This document shows positions 14,383 through 22,303 of a DNA stretch of 29,181 bases, piece by piece. The first letter of the stretch is position 1, and each line of letters begins with the position of its first letter. The notes beneath the pieces were generated by a model that saw only the letters and a program-made list of their open reading frames with translations, ran no database searches and was not told the DNA's origin. Made by a program: the position numbers and the translations under genes. The DNA is from VBAS01 sp035292525 (lineage in GTDB: Bacteria; Bacteroidota; Bacteroidia; Chitinophagales; Chitinophagaceae). The DNA is taken from positions 1 to 29,181 of the forward strand of contig DATDPZ010000129.1 of the NCBI GenBank assembly GCA_035292525.1. Reading direction: 5' to 3'.

Positions 14383-14652
14383 ATGAACAAAGCAGAATTA
14401 ATCAACAAGATCGCCGATGATGCCGGCGTTACAAAAACTCAAGCCAACGCATCAATAGATTCTTTTATTGAAGCAGTTACTAAAACATTAAAAGGAGGAG
14501 GCAAGGTTACTTTAGTTGGCTTTGGTACGTTCACCGTATCCAAGAGGAAAGCCCGTAAAGGCCGTAACCCGCAAACCGGCGCTGAAATTAATATCAAAGC
14601 TAAAAGAGTTGCACGTTTTAAAGCAGGAAAAGAATTAGCAGGTAAACTTTAA
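14383..14652 (+). CDS. hup: HU-family DNA-binding protein
   Basis: An 89-residue HU/IHF-family nucleoid protein, the standard length. It starts MNKAELINKIADDAGVTK and has the signature GFGTFTVSKRKARKGRNPQTG, covering the DNA-bending beta-arm with the conserved Asn-Pro at its tip. It binds DNA without strong sequence preference as a homodimer and compacts or bends it. It has its own promoter box and precedes the bTHX ribosomal protein gene by 121 bases. HU rather than IHF is favoured because the arm sequence and lack of extensions match HU. Confidence 0.96.
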   Translation: MNKAELINKIADDAGVTKTQANASIDSFIEAVTKTLKGGGKVTLVGFGTFTVSKRKARKGRNPQTGAEINIKAKRVARFKAGKELAGKL

Positions 14653-14773
14653 TTTCACTTTTTATTTTCCGGGAAGCCCCGCACATACCTTGTTACGATG
14701 CTTTTTTCCGACACAAAGTATATTCGGGGTTTTCTTCTGAAATCAGTTTCTTAAAAAATTAAAAAAATAATTT

Positions 14774-14887
14774 ATGGGCAGAGGTGATAAAAAAACTAAA
14801 AAGGGAAAAATCTTTAAAGGATCATTTGGAAAAAGCCGTCCGGCTAATCCGAAGAAAAAAGCAGCAAAGAAGAAGAAACCTGAATGA
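14774..14887 (+). CDS. 30S ribosomal protein bTHX
   Basis: A 37-residue, very basic protein starting MGRGDKKTKKGKIFKGSFGK and ending in an Ala/Lys-rich tail. The 'GKGD-x-T-x-x-GKI-x-x-G-x-x-GK' pattern is that of bTHX, the small peptide that sits in the head of the 30S subunit in Thermus and is found in Bacteroidota. It is easily missed by gene callers because of its size. It lies downstream of HU behind an A-rich leader (AAAAAAATAATTT). Confidence 0.9.
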   Translation: MGRGDKKTKKGKIFKGSFGKSRPANPKKKAAKKKKPE

Positions 14888-15100
14888 TGAACAGGGAATT
14901 GGATTTTATAACCCGGTTTTCATTTCTGATGTCAAATAACATGGACATAATGCAAAATCAGGAACTGTCAGCATTCCTTCCATTTCCAGTTTTTTGGAGG
15001 GCTTGCTGCATGAAACAACAAATGAAATCCCCAGGATTAAAATGCCTTCCCTATATTCTGTTTTCCGCGTTAATGAAAACCGAAAACACAATGCCTTATA

Positions 15101-15790
15101 TTAACCCCCACCAAACACTTTCCTCAGAATCTCTGTAGTTCTCGCCAGTGGGTTTGCCCTGATATTGGCTTCCTCCTTTGCCACCTGGTCAAATAATGCA
15201 TCCACTGCTTTGCCCACCACATAAGAAGGAAGGTCCGGATTGATCTTGTTAAATGTAGTAGGAAAATTATTATAGGTGTTTATTACATCTGCATAATATC
15301 TCGTTGCATTTACTTTATCCAGCGAAGACTTAACCGATGGTGAAAAGGCGGCTATTAATTTAGCGGTTGTCTTTTGTCTGAAATAATTTGTAGCTGCATC
15401 ATTACCGCCCCGTACAATGTTGATGGCATCTGTCAAAGTCATTTCTTTTATCGCATCCACAAAAATAGGTTTGGCATATCCTACTGCATCTTCGGCTCCC
15501 CGGTTGATAGCTAAGATTGCTTTGTCAACCAGGCTGCCCATGCCAAGCGTCTGTAACGTGTTTACAATTCTTACAGCATCGGGAGGCAGAAAAAGTTTAT
15601 ATGCTTCATTACCAAAAAATCCATCCGTTTTATTCAGGTTTAATACTGCGGTAGTTACACCCTGTGCCAGCGCCTCTTTGATTCCCTGTGCCGCTTCTGC
15701 TTCAGTAAAACTTCCGGAAGGCAAGCTCTTAAGAACTTCACATCCGGACAGAGAAAATAACAGTGCGGAAAAAATAATCAGTTTTTTCAT
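15101..15790 (-). CDS. DUF4197 lipoprotein
   Basis: A 229-residue predicted lipoprotein: MKKLIIFSALLFSLSGC, with lipobox LSGC and Cys17. The mature part is the DUF4197 domain: 'TEAEAAQGIKEALAQGVTTAV' near the start, 'LFLPPDAVRIVNTL', 'INRGAEDAVGYAKPIFVDAIKEMT', 'LDKVNATRYYADV' and the terminal 'AKEEANIRANPLARTTEILRKVFG'. It is helix-rich with no catalytic motif known to me. It is the second gene of a tandem pair with its paralogue at 15802, separated by 11 bases, so almost certainly one transcript. Function is unknown. Confidence 0.9.
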   Translation of the reverse strand: MKKLIIFSALLFSLSGCEVLKSLPSGSFTEAEAAQGIKEALAQGVTTAVLNLNKTDGFFGNEAYKLFLPPDAVRIVNTLQTLGMGSLVDKAILAINRGAEDAVGYAKPIFVDAIKEMTLTDAINIVRGGNDAATNYFRQKTTAKLIAAFSPSVKSSLDKVNATRYYADVINTYNNFPTTFNKINPDLPSYVVGKAVDALFDQVAKEEANIRANPLARTTEILRKVFGGG

Positions 15791-15801
15791 TTTTACATTT
15801 T

Positions 15802-16512
15802 TTATTTGCTACCAAAAACTTTTTTAAGCAAATCGCTTGTTCTTGCAGCGGGGTTATTCCTGATATTCGCTTCTTCCACTGCTATCCTGTCAAACAAAGC
15901 GAACAGTGTTTTATCCGCCACATGATCCGCCAGGTCAGGATTCATTTTTTTAACTAATGGAATTTTATTGTAACGGGTAACGGCATCAGCATAATATTTG
16001 GTAGCATTTACTTTATCCAGTGAAGTATTTATAACCGGGAGAAAAACTCCTTTCAGTTTTGCGCTGGTTTTTGATTTAAAAAATTCTGTAATAGAATTTT
16101 CCCCGCCTGTTACCAGTTTCAATGCATCTGTAACCGTCATTTGCCTGATGGCATCCACAAAAATGGGAGTGGCAAAACCTACGGCATCTTCTGCTCCGCG
16201 GTTGATGGCTTCAATAGCATCATCTGCCATTTTTCCAAACCCGATATCCCGCAGGGTTTTTTCCATTTTCTGTGCTTCGGGGGGCAGCAGCACTTTATAA
16301 ATTTCGCTTTTAAAAAAAGCATCTGGTTTATTCAGATGGGAAACAGCAGATTTGATACCATTATTCAATGCCTCTTTCACTCCGCTTCCTGCTTCAGCTT
16401 CTGTTACCTGCGTGTTGCCGGAATTTACATTCTTTGCTTTATCAAATATTGATTGTGCTCCTGCAGAAGTAATGAAAGAGATGGCAAATAAAAAAAAATA
16501 AACCCTTTTCAT
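15802..16512 (-). CDS. DUF4197 exported protein (paralogue)
   Basis: About 236 residues. The start at 16512 gives a clean cleavable signal peptide (MKRVYFFLFAISFITSAGAQ). An ATG seven codons upstream (16533) is possible, but it lies beyond the promoter -7 box at 16520-16527, so 16512 is preferred. The mature part carries the same DUF4197 landmarks as its neighbour: 'TEAEAGSGVKEALNNGIKSAV', 'VLLPPEAQKMEKTL', 'INRGAEDAVGFATPIFVDAIRQMTV' and 'EEANIRNNPAARTSDLLKKVFG'. Unlike the neighbour it has no lipobox, so the two probably differ in location: soluble versus membrane-anchored. First gene of the pair. Confidence 0.88.
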   Translation of the reverse strand: MKRVYFFLFAISFITSAGAQSIFDKAKNVNSGNTQVTEAEAGSGVKEALNNGIKSAVSHLNKPDAFFKSEIYKVLLPPEAQKMEKTLRDIGFGKMADDAIEAINRGAEDAVGFATPIFVDAIRQMTVTDALKLVTGGENSITEFFKSKTSAKLKGVFLPVINTSLDKVNATKYYADAVTRYNKIPLVKKMNPDLADHVADKTLFALFDRIAVEEANIRNNPAARTSDLLKKVFGSK

Positions 16513-16519
16513 AGTTATC

Positions 16520-16527
16520 CAAAGGTA
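16520..16527 (-). promoter_or_regulatory. -7 box before the DUF4197 pair
   Basis: On the minus strand TACCTTTG matches TAnnTTTG and ends seven bases before the ATG at 16512, implying a very short leader. No convincing -33 TTG is seen. Confidence 0.45.
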
Positions 16528-16581
16528 TTTCAAATAACCTGCCAGTTAGTCCTTCCTTCACTTCTTTTGAAAAATATAACA

Positions 16582-17583
16582 CTATACATGCAGCAGTTCC
16601 TTCCGTTTGTCTATGCGGTCATGCATTCTGCGGAAAAATCTTGATCTTTCTTTTTCACTTACTTCACTGATGAGAGTAGACCGTTTGACAAGATTTTGAA
16701 CATACTGGTAAAAATTTTCAGAGTAAGCAATATCCCTTGTCATCAAAAAGTTGATGGCCGTGTGCGGCACAAAAGAAATGCGGGTATTGTCCAGCAGGGC
16801 CATCATGTGGTTGTCCTGTATTACAATTTCATTGAAATACATTTTGAACTTACCGCCGGGTTTTTTATCCGGGTCGCTTGCCAGGAATTTATATCCCCGT
16901 TTTGCCTGCTCTTCCAGGTGATCTACTACTTTTTCCATGCCTTCATAAATTTTCAAAGCTTCTTCATCCGATTCAAACATCTGGCTGTCGATATAATAAT
17001 CAATCTGGTGAAAGGTGGTATTCCAGCTTTCAATATTCCATATTTCCAATGAATCCAACTGGGTATAAATTTCATTCGCCTTATTTCCCAACGTTTCCAG
17101 CTCTGACGGGTATTCAGCCAGATTTACTTTCCTGTTCCTGAATTCAGGAAAATAAATCAGGGTACCCATCCAGAAAAAATATTTAAATGCCGCCAGGTCT
17201 CTTGAAATAAAATAATAAAAAATTGGCGTGTCTTTACACAAGTAATAAAACTCTTTTTGTTTATGGCTGTTGAAATAGGCCAGTTGGTGCATCATGTTGC
17301 TGAGGTAATCATTATACCGGTATGTTTTGGGGTTTAAAAAATTTCCATGAAACAGGATACTGCCAGTTTGAATATTCATCAGCTGATCAAGTGAAATTCT
17401 ATAATTCAAGGCAAGGGTGTACAACTCTTCAAAAGTAATTTGTTTCTCGCCCCGCAAACGGCGGTAGGCGCTGTCATTGCTGATGTTCAGCAATTTTGCC
17501 ACTTCTTCGGCTACTGAGGCTTCTGCCGGAAGTTTGTTTTTTATTAATTGAAAAAGCTGTAGTTGCAGTTCATTAATTTTCAT
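16582..17583 (-). CDS. HTH regulator, BetR-like (paralogue 2)
   Basis: 333 residues. The N-terminal ~80 residues form a predicted helix-turn-helix: 'VAEEVAKLLNISNDSAYRRLRGEKQITFEELYTLALNY' is Cro/BetR-like. About 250 residues of aromatic-rich, helical sequence follow, with a conserved 'AFKYFFWMGTLIYFPEF' block and a basic C-terminal end (FFRRMHDRIDKRKE); no known ligand domain is recognised. It is a clear paralogue of the upstream gene, 16 bases away, sharing 'SAYRRxRGE', 'ISLDQLxxxxxGSILF', 'FRYFFWM'-like and 'ISExSEKxRxxFF' blocks. The pair probably forms one transcript and may bind as related homo- or heterodimers. The regulatory role is inference. Confidence 0.82.
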   Translation of the reverse strand: MKINELQLQLFQLIKNKLPAEASVAEEVAKLLNISNDSAYRRLRGEKQITFEELYTLALNYRISLDQLMNIQTGSILFHGNFLNPKTYRYNDYLSNMMHQLAYFNSHKQKEFYYLCKDTPIFYYFISRDLAAFKYFFWMGTLIYFPEFRNRKVNLAEYPSELETLGNKANEIYTQLDSLEIWNIESWNTTFHQIDYYIDSQMFESDEEALKIYEGMEKVVDHLEEQAKRGYKFLASDPDKKPGGKFKMYFNEIVIQDNHMMALLDNTRISFVPHTAINFLMTRDIAYSENFYQYVQNLVKRSTLISEVSEKERSRFFRRMHDRIDKRKELLHV

Positions 17584-17599
17584 AAAATAAGTTTGGGTT

Positions 17600-18595
17600 T
17601 TACAAAAATTTTTTACGGTCTCTTATTTTATTGAGCATGTTGTTGAAAAAAAGATTTCTTTGCTTTTCGCTGGTCTGGCTGATAATGGTGGCTCTTTTCA
17701 TCTGGTTCTGCAGGTCTTCATAAAGCGGATGGCAGAATGACTCATCTCTTGTATGAATATAATTCAGTCCGTCATAATTCAGGTAAGCCGCTTTTACCCG
17801 GTCCGTAATGATCAGGATGGTATTATCGCCCAGCATGGCCCGGTTGTAAAAGAATTTAAAATTATTTTTTTTAGCGGCATGATCTTCCTGTGGCATAAAT
17901 TTACAACCATACTCCACTTCATTTTTCAGATGAATAAGTGAATCTTCCAGCGCCTCATAAACTGTTTTTATATCGGTGGCCGACACAAAATAACCAGAGT
18001 CTTTATAAAACTCGATCTGCGAGATGGCGGCGTTGATGCACTCCGTATTCCATATTTCTGTGGAGGGTATTTTGTTATACTCCAGGACCAGGTCCCCGCT
18101 CAGTTTTTCTATTTCAGGAGAAATACAGTTCAGTTCAAAATCCCTGTCCGCAAAATCAGGACTTTGTATCACCGATTTCATCCAGAAAAAATACCGGAAA
18201 GCAATAAGAGGTTTGTAATAAAAATTATGGAATAGGGGTACGTCTTTACTGCGATAGATGATCTCTTTATTAAAAAAACTGCTGATATATTGCAATTGCT
18301 TTTGCAGTTCTTTCAGGTAGGCTATATAATTATAATTATTTGTATTGACCCGCACACCCTGAAAAAGTATGGATCCGCTTTTTACATCTAATAGCTGATC
18401 AAGCGATATTTTAAAATGCAGACAAAGCTCACGGGCCTCATCCAGAACCAAAGGTGTTTCGCCCCTGATCCGTCGGTAAGCACTGTCGCTGCTTATATTT
18501 AATATTTCGGCAACTTTATCCACCAAAGAAGTAACAGGAGGTAAAAACTCCTTAATCCGCTGGAACAAAAACTCCTGTGATGGGTAGTTTGGCAT
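17600..18595 (-). CDS. HTH regulator, BetR-like (paralogue 1)
   Basis: 331 residues with the same build as the next gene: an N-terminal HTH ('VDKVAEILNISSDSAYRRIRGETPLVLDEARELCLHF') and a long helical C-terminal part with 'PLIAFRYFFWMKSVIQSPDF' and a terminal 'RNLFFNNMLNKIRDRKKFL'. It is transcribed away from the TonB receptor unit across a 257-base gap holding two TTGCA-N5-TGCAA palindromes, one 98 bases upstream of this start. That arrangement is typical of a local regulator that controls itself and the divergent genes. The ligand is unknown. Confidence 0.82.
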   Translation of the reverse strand: MPNYPSQEFLFQRIKEFLPPVTSLVDKVAEILNISSDSAYRRIRGETPLVLDEARELCLHFKISLDQLLDVKSGSILFQGVRVNTNNYNYIAYLKELQKQLQYISSFFNKEIIYRSKDVPLFHNFYYKPLIAFRYFFWMKSVIQSPDFADRDFELNCISPEIEKLSGDLVLEYNKIPSTEIWNTECINAAISQIEFYKDSGYFVSATDIKTVYEALEDSLIHLKNEVEYGCKFMPQEDHAAKKNNFKFFYNRAMLGDNTILIITDRVKAAYLNYDGLNYIHTRDESFCHPLYEDLQNQMKRATIISQTSEKQRNLFFNNMLNKIRDRKKFL

Positions 18596-18692
18596 GGCTG
18601 GTTTACGGTTGGTGGCTGTGCTATTGAAATAGAAAGCAAATCATGTTAAGTTAAATCAATTCCCCCCAAAGAACAACACCTTTAAAAGGTCA

Positions 18693-18709
18693 GTTGCAAA
18701 AAATGCAAC
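18693..18709. promoter_or_regulatory. Palindromic operator candidate, site 1
   Basis: GTTGCAAAAAATGCAAC is a perfect inverted repeat (GTTGCA, five A, TGCAAC). It lies in the gap between the divergent HTH regulator and TonB units. The same TTGCA-N5-TGCAA spacing recurs at 18774 and 22144. Confidence 0.6.
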
Positions 18710-18770
18710 AAATTCCCGGTTCAGGCCCGGTATTTTCAAAAAAGGTCTCCTGGCTTTTCAAGCACAAATC

Positions 18771-18856
18771 CCGTTGCAAAAATTGCAAATCAGGGAAATG
18801 TTAATGCAAAATTCAATTATAAACGGGCTTTGTGCGATTGTAGCTTGGCACTATGA
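18771..18856 (+). promoter_or_regulatory. Shared promoter/operator block, copy 1
   Basis: An ~86-base block starting CCGTTGCAAAAATTGCAA (palindrome TTGCA-N5-TGCAA at 18774-18788), followed by AAATGTTAATGCAAAATTCA, then TAGCTTGGCACTATG at the ORF start. About four of five bases match copy 2 at 22141-22226, and the palindrome-to-ATG distance (79 bases) is identical. The TAGnTTnG near the ATG resembles a -7 box but departs from consensus. Confidence 0.65.
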
Positions 18857-19200
18857 AAAAAGCAAATATTATGAAACCGAAAACAACCAACCACGAAATA
18901 CTGCTCTTTACCGGAACTGGTTTTGCCGGCCGGCAGTTTTGCAGCAGAAACGATGAAAAAGAAAACAGCAGAAAACTTTCAGCAATGGAAGAACTGGAAA
19001 AATCCTGCTGGGATGGGATGTTGTATGAAATGTTCCCGGAAATCCTGGGCAGTTTTTCCGCCAAATGTGAAAGTTTCATCTGGCATATCATGAGTGGCAA
19101 AAACTTTTTACGCATCAGCCTGGGGCCCACCCCAACTGTGATAGAAAATGAAACGGCTATTGACCCTTATTTCTTTATGCTTTCTGCCTGTGAAAATTAA
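18853..19200 (+). CDS. Uncharacterised 115-residue protein upstream of TonB receptor
   Basis: I do not recognise the family. The protein has a basic start (MKKANIMKPKTTNHEI; a second ATG at codon 7 is an alternative) and a Gly/Ala segment. Its helical core contains 'EELEKSCWDGMLYEMFPEILG', then 'FIWHIMSGKNFLRISLG', and it closes with 'IDPYFFMLSACEN'. It contains four cysteines and no signal peptide or membrane helix, so it is probably cytoplasmic. It begins at the end of the shared promoter block and lies 40 bases before the TonB receptor gene, so it is probably its co-transcribed partner. It could instead be a long coding leader. Confidence 0.62.
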   Translation: MKKANIMKPKTTNHEILLFTGTGFAGRQFCSRNDEKENSRKLSAMEELEKSCWDGMLYEMFPEILGSFSAKCESFIWHIMSGKNFLRISLGPTPTVIENETAIDPYFFMLSACEN

Positions 19201-19240
19201 AATATTCGAAAACCAAATTTAATAACCAAAAACTTCAATT

Positions 19241-22006
19241 ATGAAAAAGAAAATTTTAATGATGTGGCTGATTTGCTTTTCAGGCACAGTAATTTTTTCA
19301 CAAACCGGATCCATTATAATTAAAGGAAAAGTAACCGATGAAAAAAATGAAATCCTTGCCGGTGCATCTGTAAATGTAAAAGGTACGTTAGCCGGTGGTA
19401 TTACAAATGAAAAAGGCGTCTTCCGCATTCTTGTAAAATCATTGCCGGTTACTCTTGTTGTTTCTTATTCAGAAAGTGAAACAAAAGAAATTGTGGTAAG
19501 CAGCACCGATGAAGTATCAGTAAGCCTGCAATCAGAAACCAAAACACTTGACCAGGTAATAGTTGGTGATTCCCGTATATCGGGAAAGCGGTTTGACAAA
19601 CCTATTACTATGGAAACTGTAGGCAAAACCGATATCTTGAACTCACCTACAGATCCGTATGGTACAATATTAAGTAAACGGGCTTTGGATGTTACTATAT
19701 CAAGCCTTACTTACAAAACATACAGTACAAGAGGTTTTAATGGCAGTGGTAGTTCACGGATAACACAACAAATGGACGGCATGGACAATATTGCGCCTGG
19801 GCTTGGTTTTTCAGTAGGAAATTTTGCGGGCCTCACTGATCTTGATATAGAAAGTATTGAAATATTACCCGGGGCATCTTCTGCACTATACGGACCCGGC
19901 GGAGTGAATGGAACTTTCCTTTTAAACAGCAAAAGCCCTTTTAAAAATGATGGCTTCTCCATGATTATTAAAAACGGGATTACTGATGTCAGCAAAAAAC
20001 AAAGGGAAAAAATTGGGAGCTTTCATGATTTTTCTATTCGATGGGCTAAAAATTTCAATAATAAGTTTGCTTTCAAAATTGGAGCACAATATTTAGAAGC
20101 AAATGACTGGTTGGCTAATGATACTACAAACTACCAGCGTATGGGTAGCGGCGGAAAAACTATTGCAGGCACAAGACAAACAGATCCCAATTATGATGGC
20201 GTAAATGTATATGGTGATGAAACATCCTTAAATATGAGAGATATTTCAAACCTGGTAATACAGGCAGGCACCCAACAATTTGTTCAAGGCTACAGAGCGG
20301 CAACAGGAATGGACCCTTCGCAGGCACAGATAAACGGGTTTCTTGCTACGAACCCTAACACACAGCCCTTTTATATTGGTATGACTACTGGTATTATTCC
20401 AAATCAAAATGTATCCCGCACAGGATATAATGAAATAAATACAATAGACCCAAAAACAAAAAACCTGAAACTATCAGGTGCCGTTCATTATAAATTCAAT
20501 GATAACCTGGAAGCTATTTTATCCGGCTACTGGGGCACTGGTAATTCTGTATATACAGGAAATAACCGTTATGCATTTAAAGGAATAAAAATTGGCCAGT
20601 ATAAACTTGAATTAAAACACAAAAACTGGTTTTTGCGTGGATATACTACACAGGAAAATGCGGGAGATGCATATAGTGCTACTGTTACTTCACAATATTT
20701 TAATGAAGCCTGGAAACCCAGTGGTACTTGGTATCCGCAATATATAGGCAATTATGTTGGTGCCATTGCGGGTGGGGCTTCTGTTGCCAATGCACATCTG
20801 TATGCCCGTTCAGTTGCAGACCAGGGCCGTCCGCTTCCCGGCTCAGCTTTGTTCACCCATATTTTTGATTCTGTAAGAAAAGTTCCCATTCCAAAAGGAG
20901 GTTTGTTTCTTGACAAATCACAATTATGGATGGGCGAAGGGCAATACAGTTTTACTGACAAAATAAAATTTGCAGATGTATTGATTGGCGGCAACCTGAA
21001 AAAATATATCCTTAATTCACAAGGAACAATTTTTATAGATACAGCAGGTGCTTTAAAAATAATTGAATGGGGCGCATATGCACAGGTGACTAAAAAATTG
21101 CTGAATGAAAAATTAGTGGTATCTGCATCAGGCCGGTATGATAAGAATGAAAACTTCAAAGGAAAATTTACACCAAGATTTACTGCGCTGATAAAACTTG
21201 CAGACGGACATAATCTTCGTATGTCATATCAGACCGCTTATAAATTTCCCACTACGCAGCAGCAATGGATAAAATTAGATGTAGGAAGTGCAGTATTATT
21301 GGGTGGCTTACCCTGGGTTTTAAATATGCTGAAGCCCGAAACATATCCAACCTATGTTTATGATGGCAGCCCGGCACCACCGGTATACACATACAAAAGT
21401 ATCAAACCGGAATCCATGCGTTCGTTTGAAGCAGGGTACAAAGGATACATTAATAAAAAATTATTACTGGATGCTTATGTATATGCAGGCAAATACACAA
21501 ACTTTCTTGGCCGCATAGTAGTTATACAACCCACAAGACCAGTAAAACCATGGTCAGTAGTAGTAAACAGTGATACGGAAGTAAAAACATGGGGCGCCGG
21601 TATCAGTTTGGATTACCAGATGGCAAAAAAATATTTCTCCTTTATCAATGCGTATACAGATAATCTTACTGATATACCTGCAGGTTTTGAAGCAAGTTAT
21701 AATACACCTAAGTACAGAATGAATGCAGGGTTTGGTAACAGCGGCCTGGGAAAAAAAGGAATAGTTGGATTTAATGTAAACCTCCGCTGGCAGGATAGTT
21801 TCTATTGGGAAGGAGGTGGTTTTGCCAATGGTGATGTAAAAGCATATACAACGCTGGATGCCCAGGTGAATTACAAGTTGAAAAAATTAAAATCACAGGT
21901 TAAAATCGGTGGCACCAATATTACAAACAAGTTTTACCAGACCGGATTCGGAAATCCATATATAGGTGGTATGTACTATGTAAGTTTTGCTTATAATATT
22001 CTGTAA
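19241..22006 (+). CDS. TonB-dependent outer-membrane receptor
   Basis: 921 residues. Signal peptide (cleavage near VIFSQT, residue ~21), then a carboxypeptidase-regulatory-like beta domain (about 25-105; IIIKGKVTDEKNEILAGASV), a plug domain (about 115-240; TRGFNGSGSSRITQQMDGMD and IESIEILPGASSALYGPGG), and a 22-strand-type barrel ending in 'GGMYYVSFAYNIL' with the C-terminal aromatic pattern. It imports a substrate across the outer membrane using TonB energy. No susD-like gene follows, so it is not a classical polysaccharide-utilisation pair; the substrate is unknown. A strong hairpin at 22052-22077 closes the unit. Confidence 0.95.
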   Translation: MKKKILMMWLICFSGTVIFSQTGSIIIKGKVTDEKNEILAGASVNVKGTLAGGITNEKGVFRILVKSLPVTLVVSYSESETKEIVVSSTDEVSVSLQSETKTLDQVIVGDSRISGKRFDKPITMETVGKTDILNSPTDPYGTILSKRALDVTISSLTYKTYSTRGFNGSGSSRITQQMDGMDNIAPGLGFSVGNFAGLTDLDIESIEILPGASSALYGPGGVNGTFLLNSKSPFKNDGFSMIIKNGITDVSKKQREKIGSFHDFSIRWAKNFNNKFAFKIGAQYLEANDWLANDTTNYQRMGSGGKTIAGTRQTDPNYDGVNVYGDETSLNMRDISNLVIQAGTQQFVQGYRAATGMDPSQAQINGFLATNPNTQPFYIGMTTGIIPNQNVSRTGYNEINTIDPKTKNLKLSGAVHYKFNDNLEAILSGYWGTGNSVYTGNNRYAFKGIKIGQYKLELKHKNWFLRGYTTQENAGDAYSATVTSQYFNEAWKPSGTWYPQYIGNYVGAIAGGASVANAHLYARSVADQGRPLPGSALFTHIFDSVRKVPIPKGGLFLDKSQLWMGEGQYSFTDKIKFADVLIGGNLKKYILNSQGTIFIDTAGALKIIEWGAYAQVTKKLLNEKLVVSASGRYDKNENFKGKFTPRFTALIKLADGHNLRMSYQTAYKFPTTQQQWIKLDVGSAVLLGGLPWVLNMLKPETYPTYVYDGSPAPPVYTYKSIKPESMRSFEAGYKGYINKKLLLDAYVYAGKYTNFLGRIVVIQPTRPVKPWSVVVNSDTEVKTWGAGISLDYQMAKKYFSFINAYTDNLTDIPAGFEASYNTPKYRMNAGFGNSGLGKKGIVGFNVNLRWQDSFYWEGGGFANGDVKAYTTLDAQVNYKLKKLKSQVKIGGTNITNKFYQTGFGNPYIGGMYYVSFAYNIL

Positions 22007-22051
22007 ATAGTATCAGGAAAATTTAGTTCATTTATTTATAGCTATAACTCA

Positions 22052-22077
22052 TCCCGGTAACAGTGTTGTTACCGGGA
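22052..22077 (+). terminator. Hairpin after the TonB receptor
   Basis: TCCCGGTAAC (22052-22061) pairs perfectly with GTTACCGGGA (22068-22077) around a six-base loop, 46 bases after the stop. The T-run that follows is weak (GGTTTTG), so termination efficiency is uncertain. Confidence 0.6.
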
Positions 22078-22140
22078 CGGGGATAGGTTTTGCCAAAAAA
22101 TAACTGATGTTTTTATTTCAAAGAAACCAGGCCATTCTTC

Positions 22141-22226
22141 CCGTTGCAAAAAATGCAAATCAGGAAAATGTTAATGCAAAATTCAGTTATGAAGGGGCTG
22201 TTGCTGAGAGTAGATTAGCATTATGA
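22141..22226 (+). promoter_or_regulatory. Shared promoter/operator block, copy 2
   Basis: The counterpart of 18771-18856: TTGCA-N5-TGCAA palindrome at 22144-22158, then AAATGTTAATGCAAAATTCA and TAGATTAGCATTATG. The palindrome is again 79 bases before an ATG (22223). It stands upstream of the six-gene operon that starts at 22300. Between 22007 and 22140 I see only the hairpin. Confidence 0.65.
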
Positions 22227-22303
22227 AATCAATAGAAATTAAATATCCAAAACAAGGAAAATTCAGAAACAAAAATCATTCACCATTAAACCTTTTTTTA
22301 TGA
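22223..22303 (+). CDS. Possible leader peptide (26 codons)
   Basis: An ATG ORF beginning at the conserved ATG of the shared block; the product is basic and polar (MKSIEIKYPKQGKFRNKN...). Its TGA overlaps the ATG of the next gene in an ATGA arrangement, suggesting translational coupling. It has no similarity to the 115-residue protein that begins at the same place in the other copy. It may be a leader ORF or chance. Confidence 0.3.
   Translation: MKSIEIKYPKQGKFRNKNHSPLNLFL

Noticed and set aside
14884..15138. 84-codon plus-strand ORF starting at the end of the bTHX gene
   Set aside because: Composition is unlike a real protein (many Met, Cys, Gln, no domain pattern) and its 3' end overlaps the DUF4197 gene on the other strand.
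15417..16452. Several plus-strand ORFs of 100-136 codons
   Set aside because: All are antisense to the two DUF4197 genes, whose family features are clear; no independent coding evidence.
18774..18956. 60-codon plus-strand ORF starting within the operator block
   Set aside because: It runs through the palindrome and promoter and overlaps the 115-residue gene in another frame; the start is not an ATG in a plausible context.
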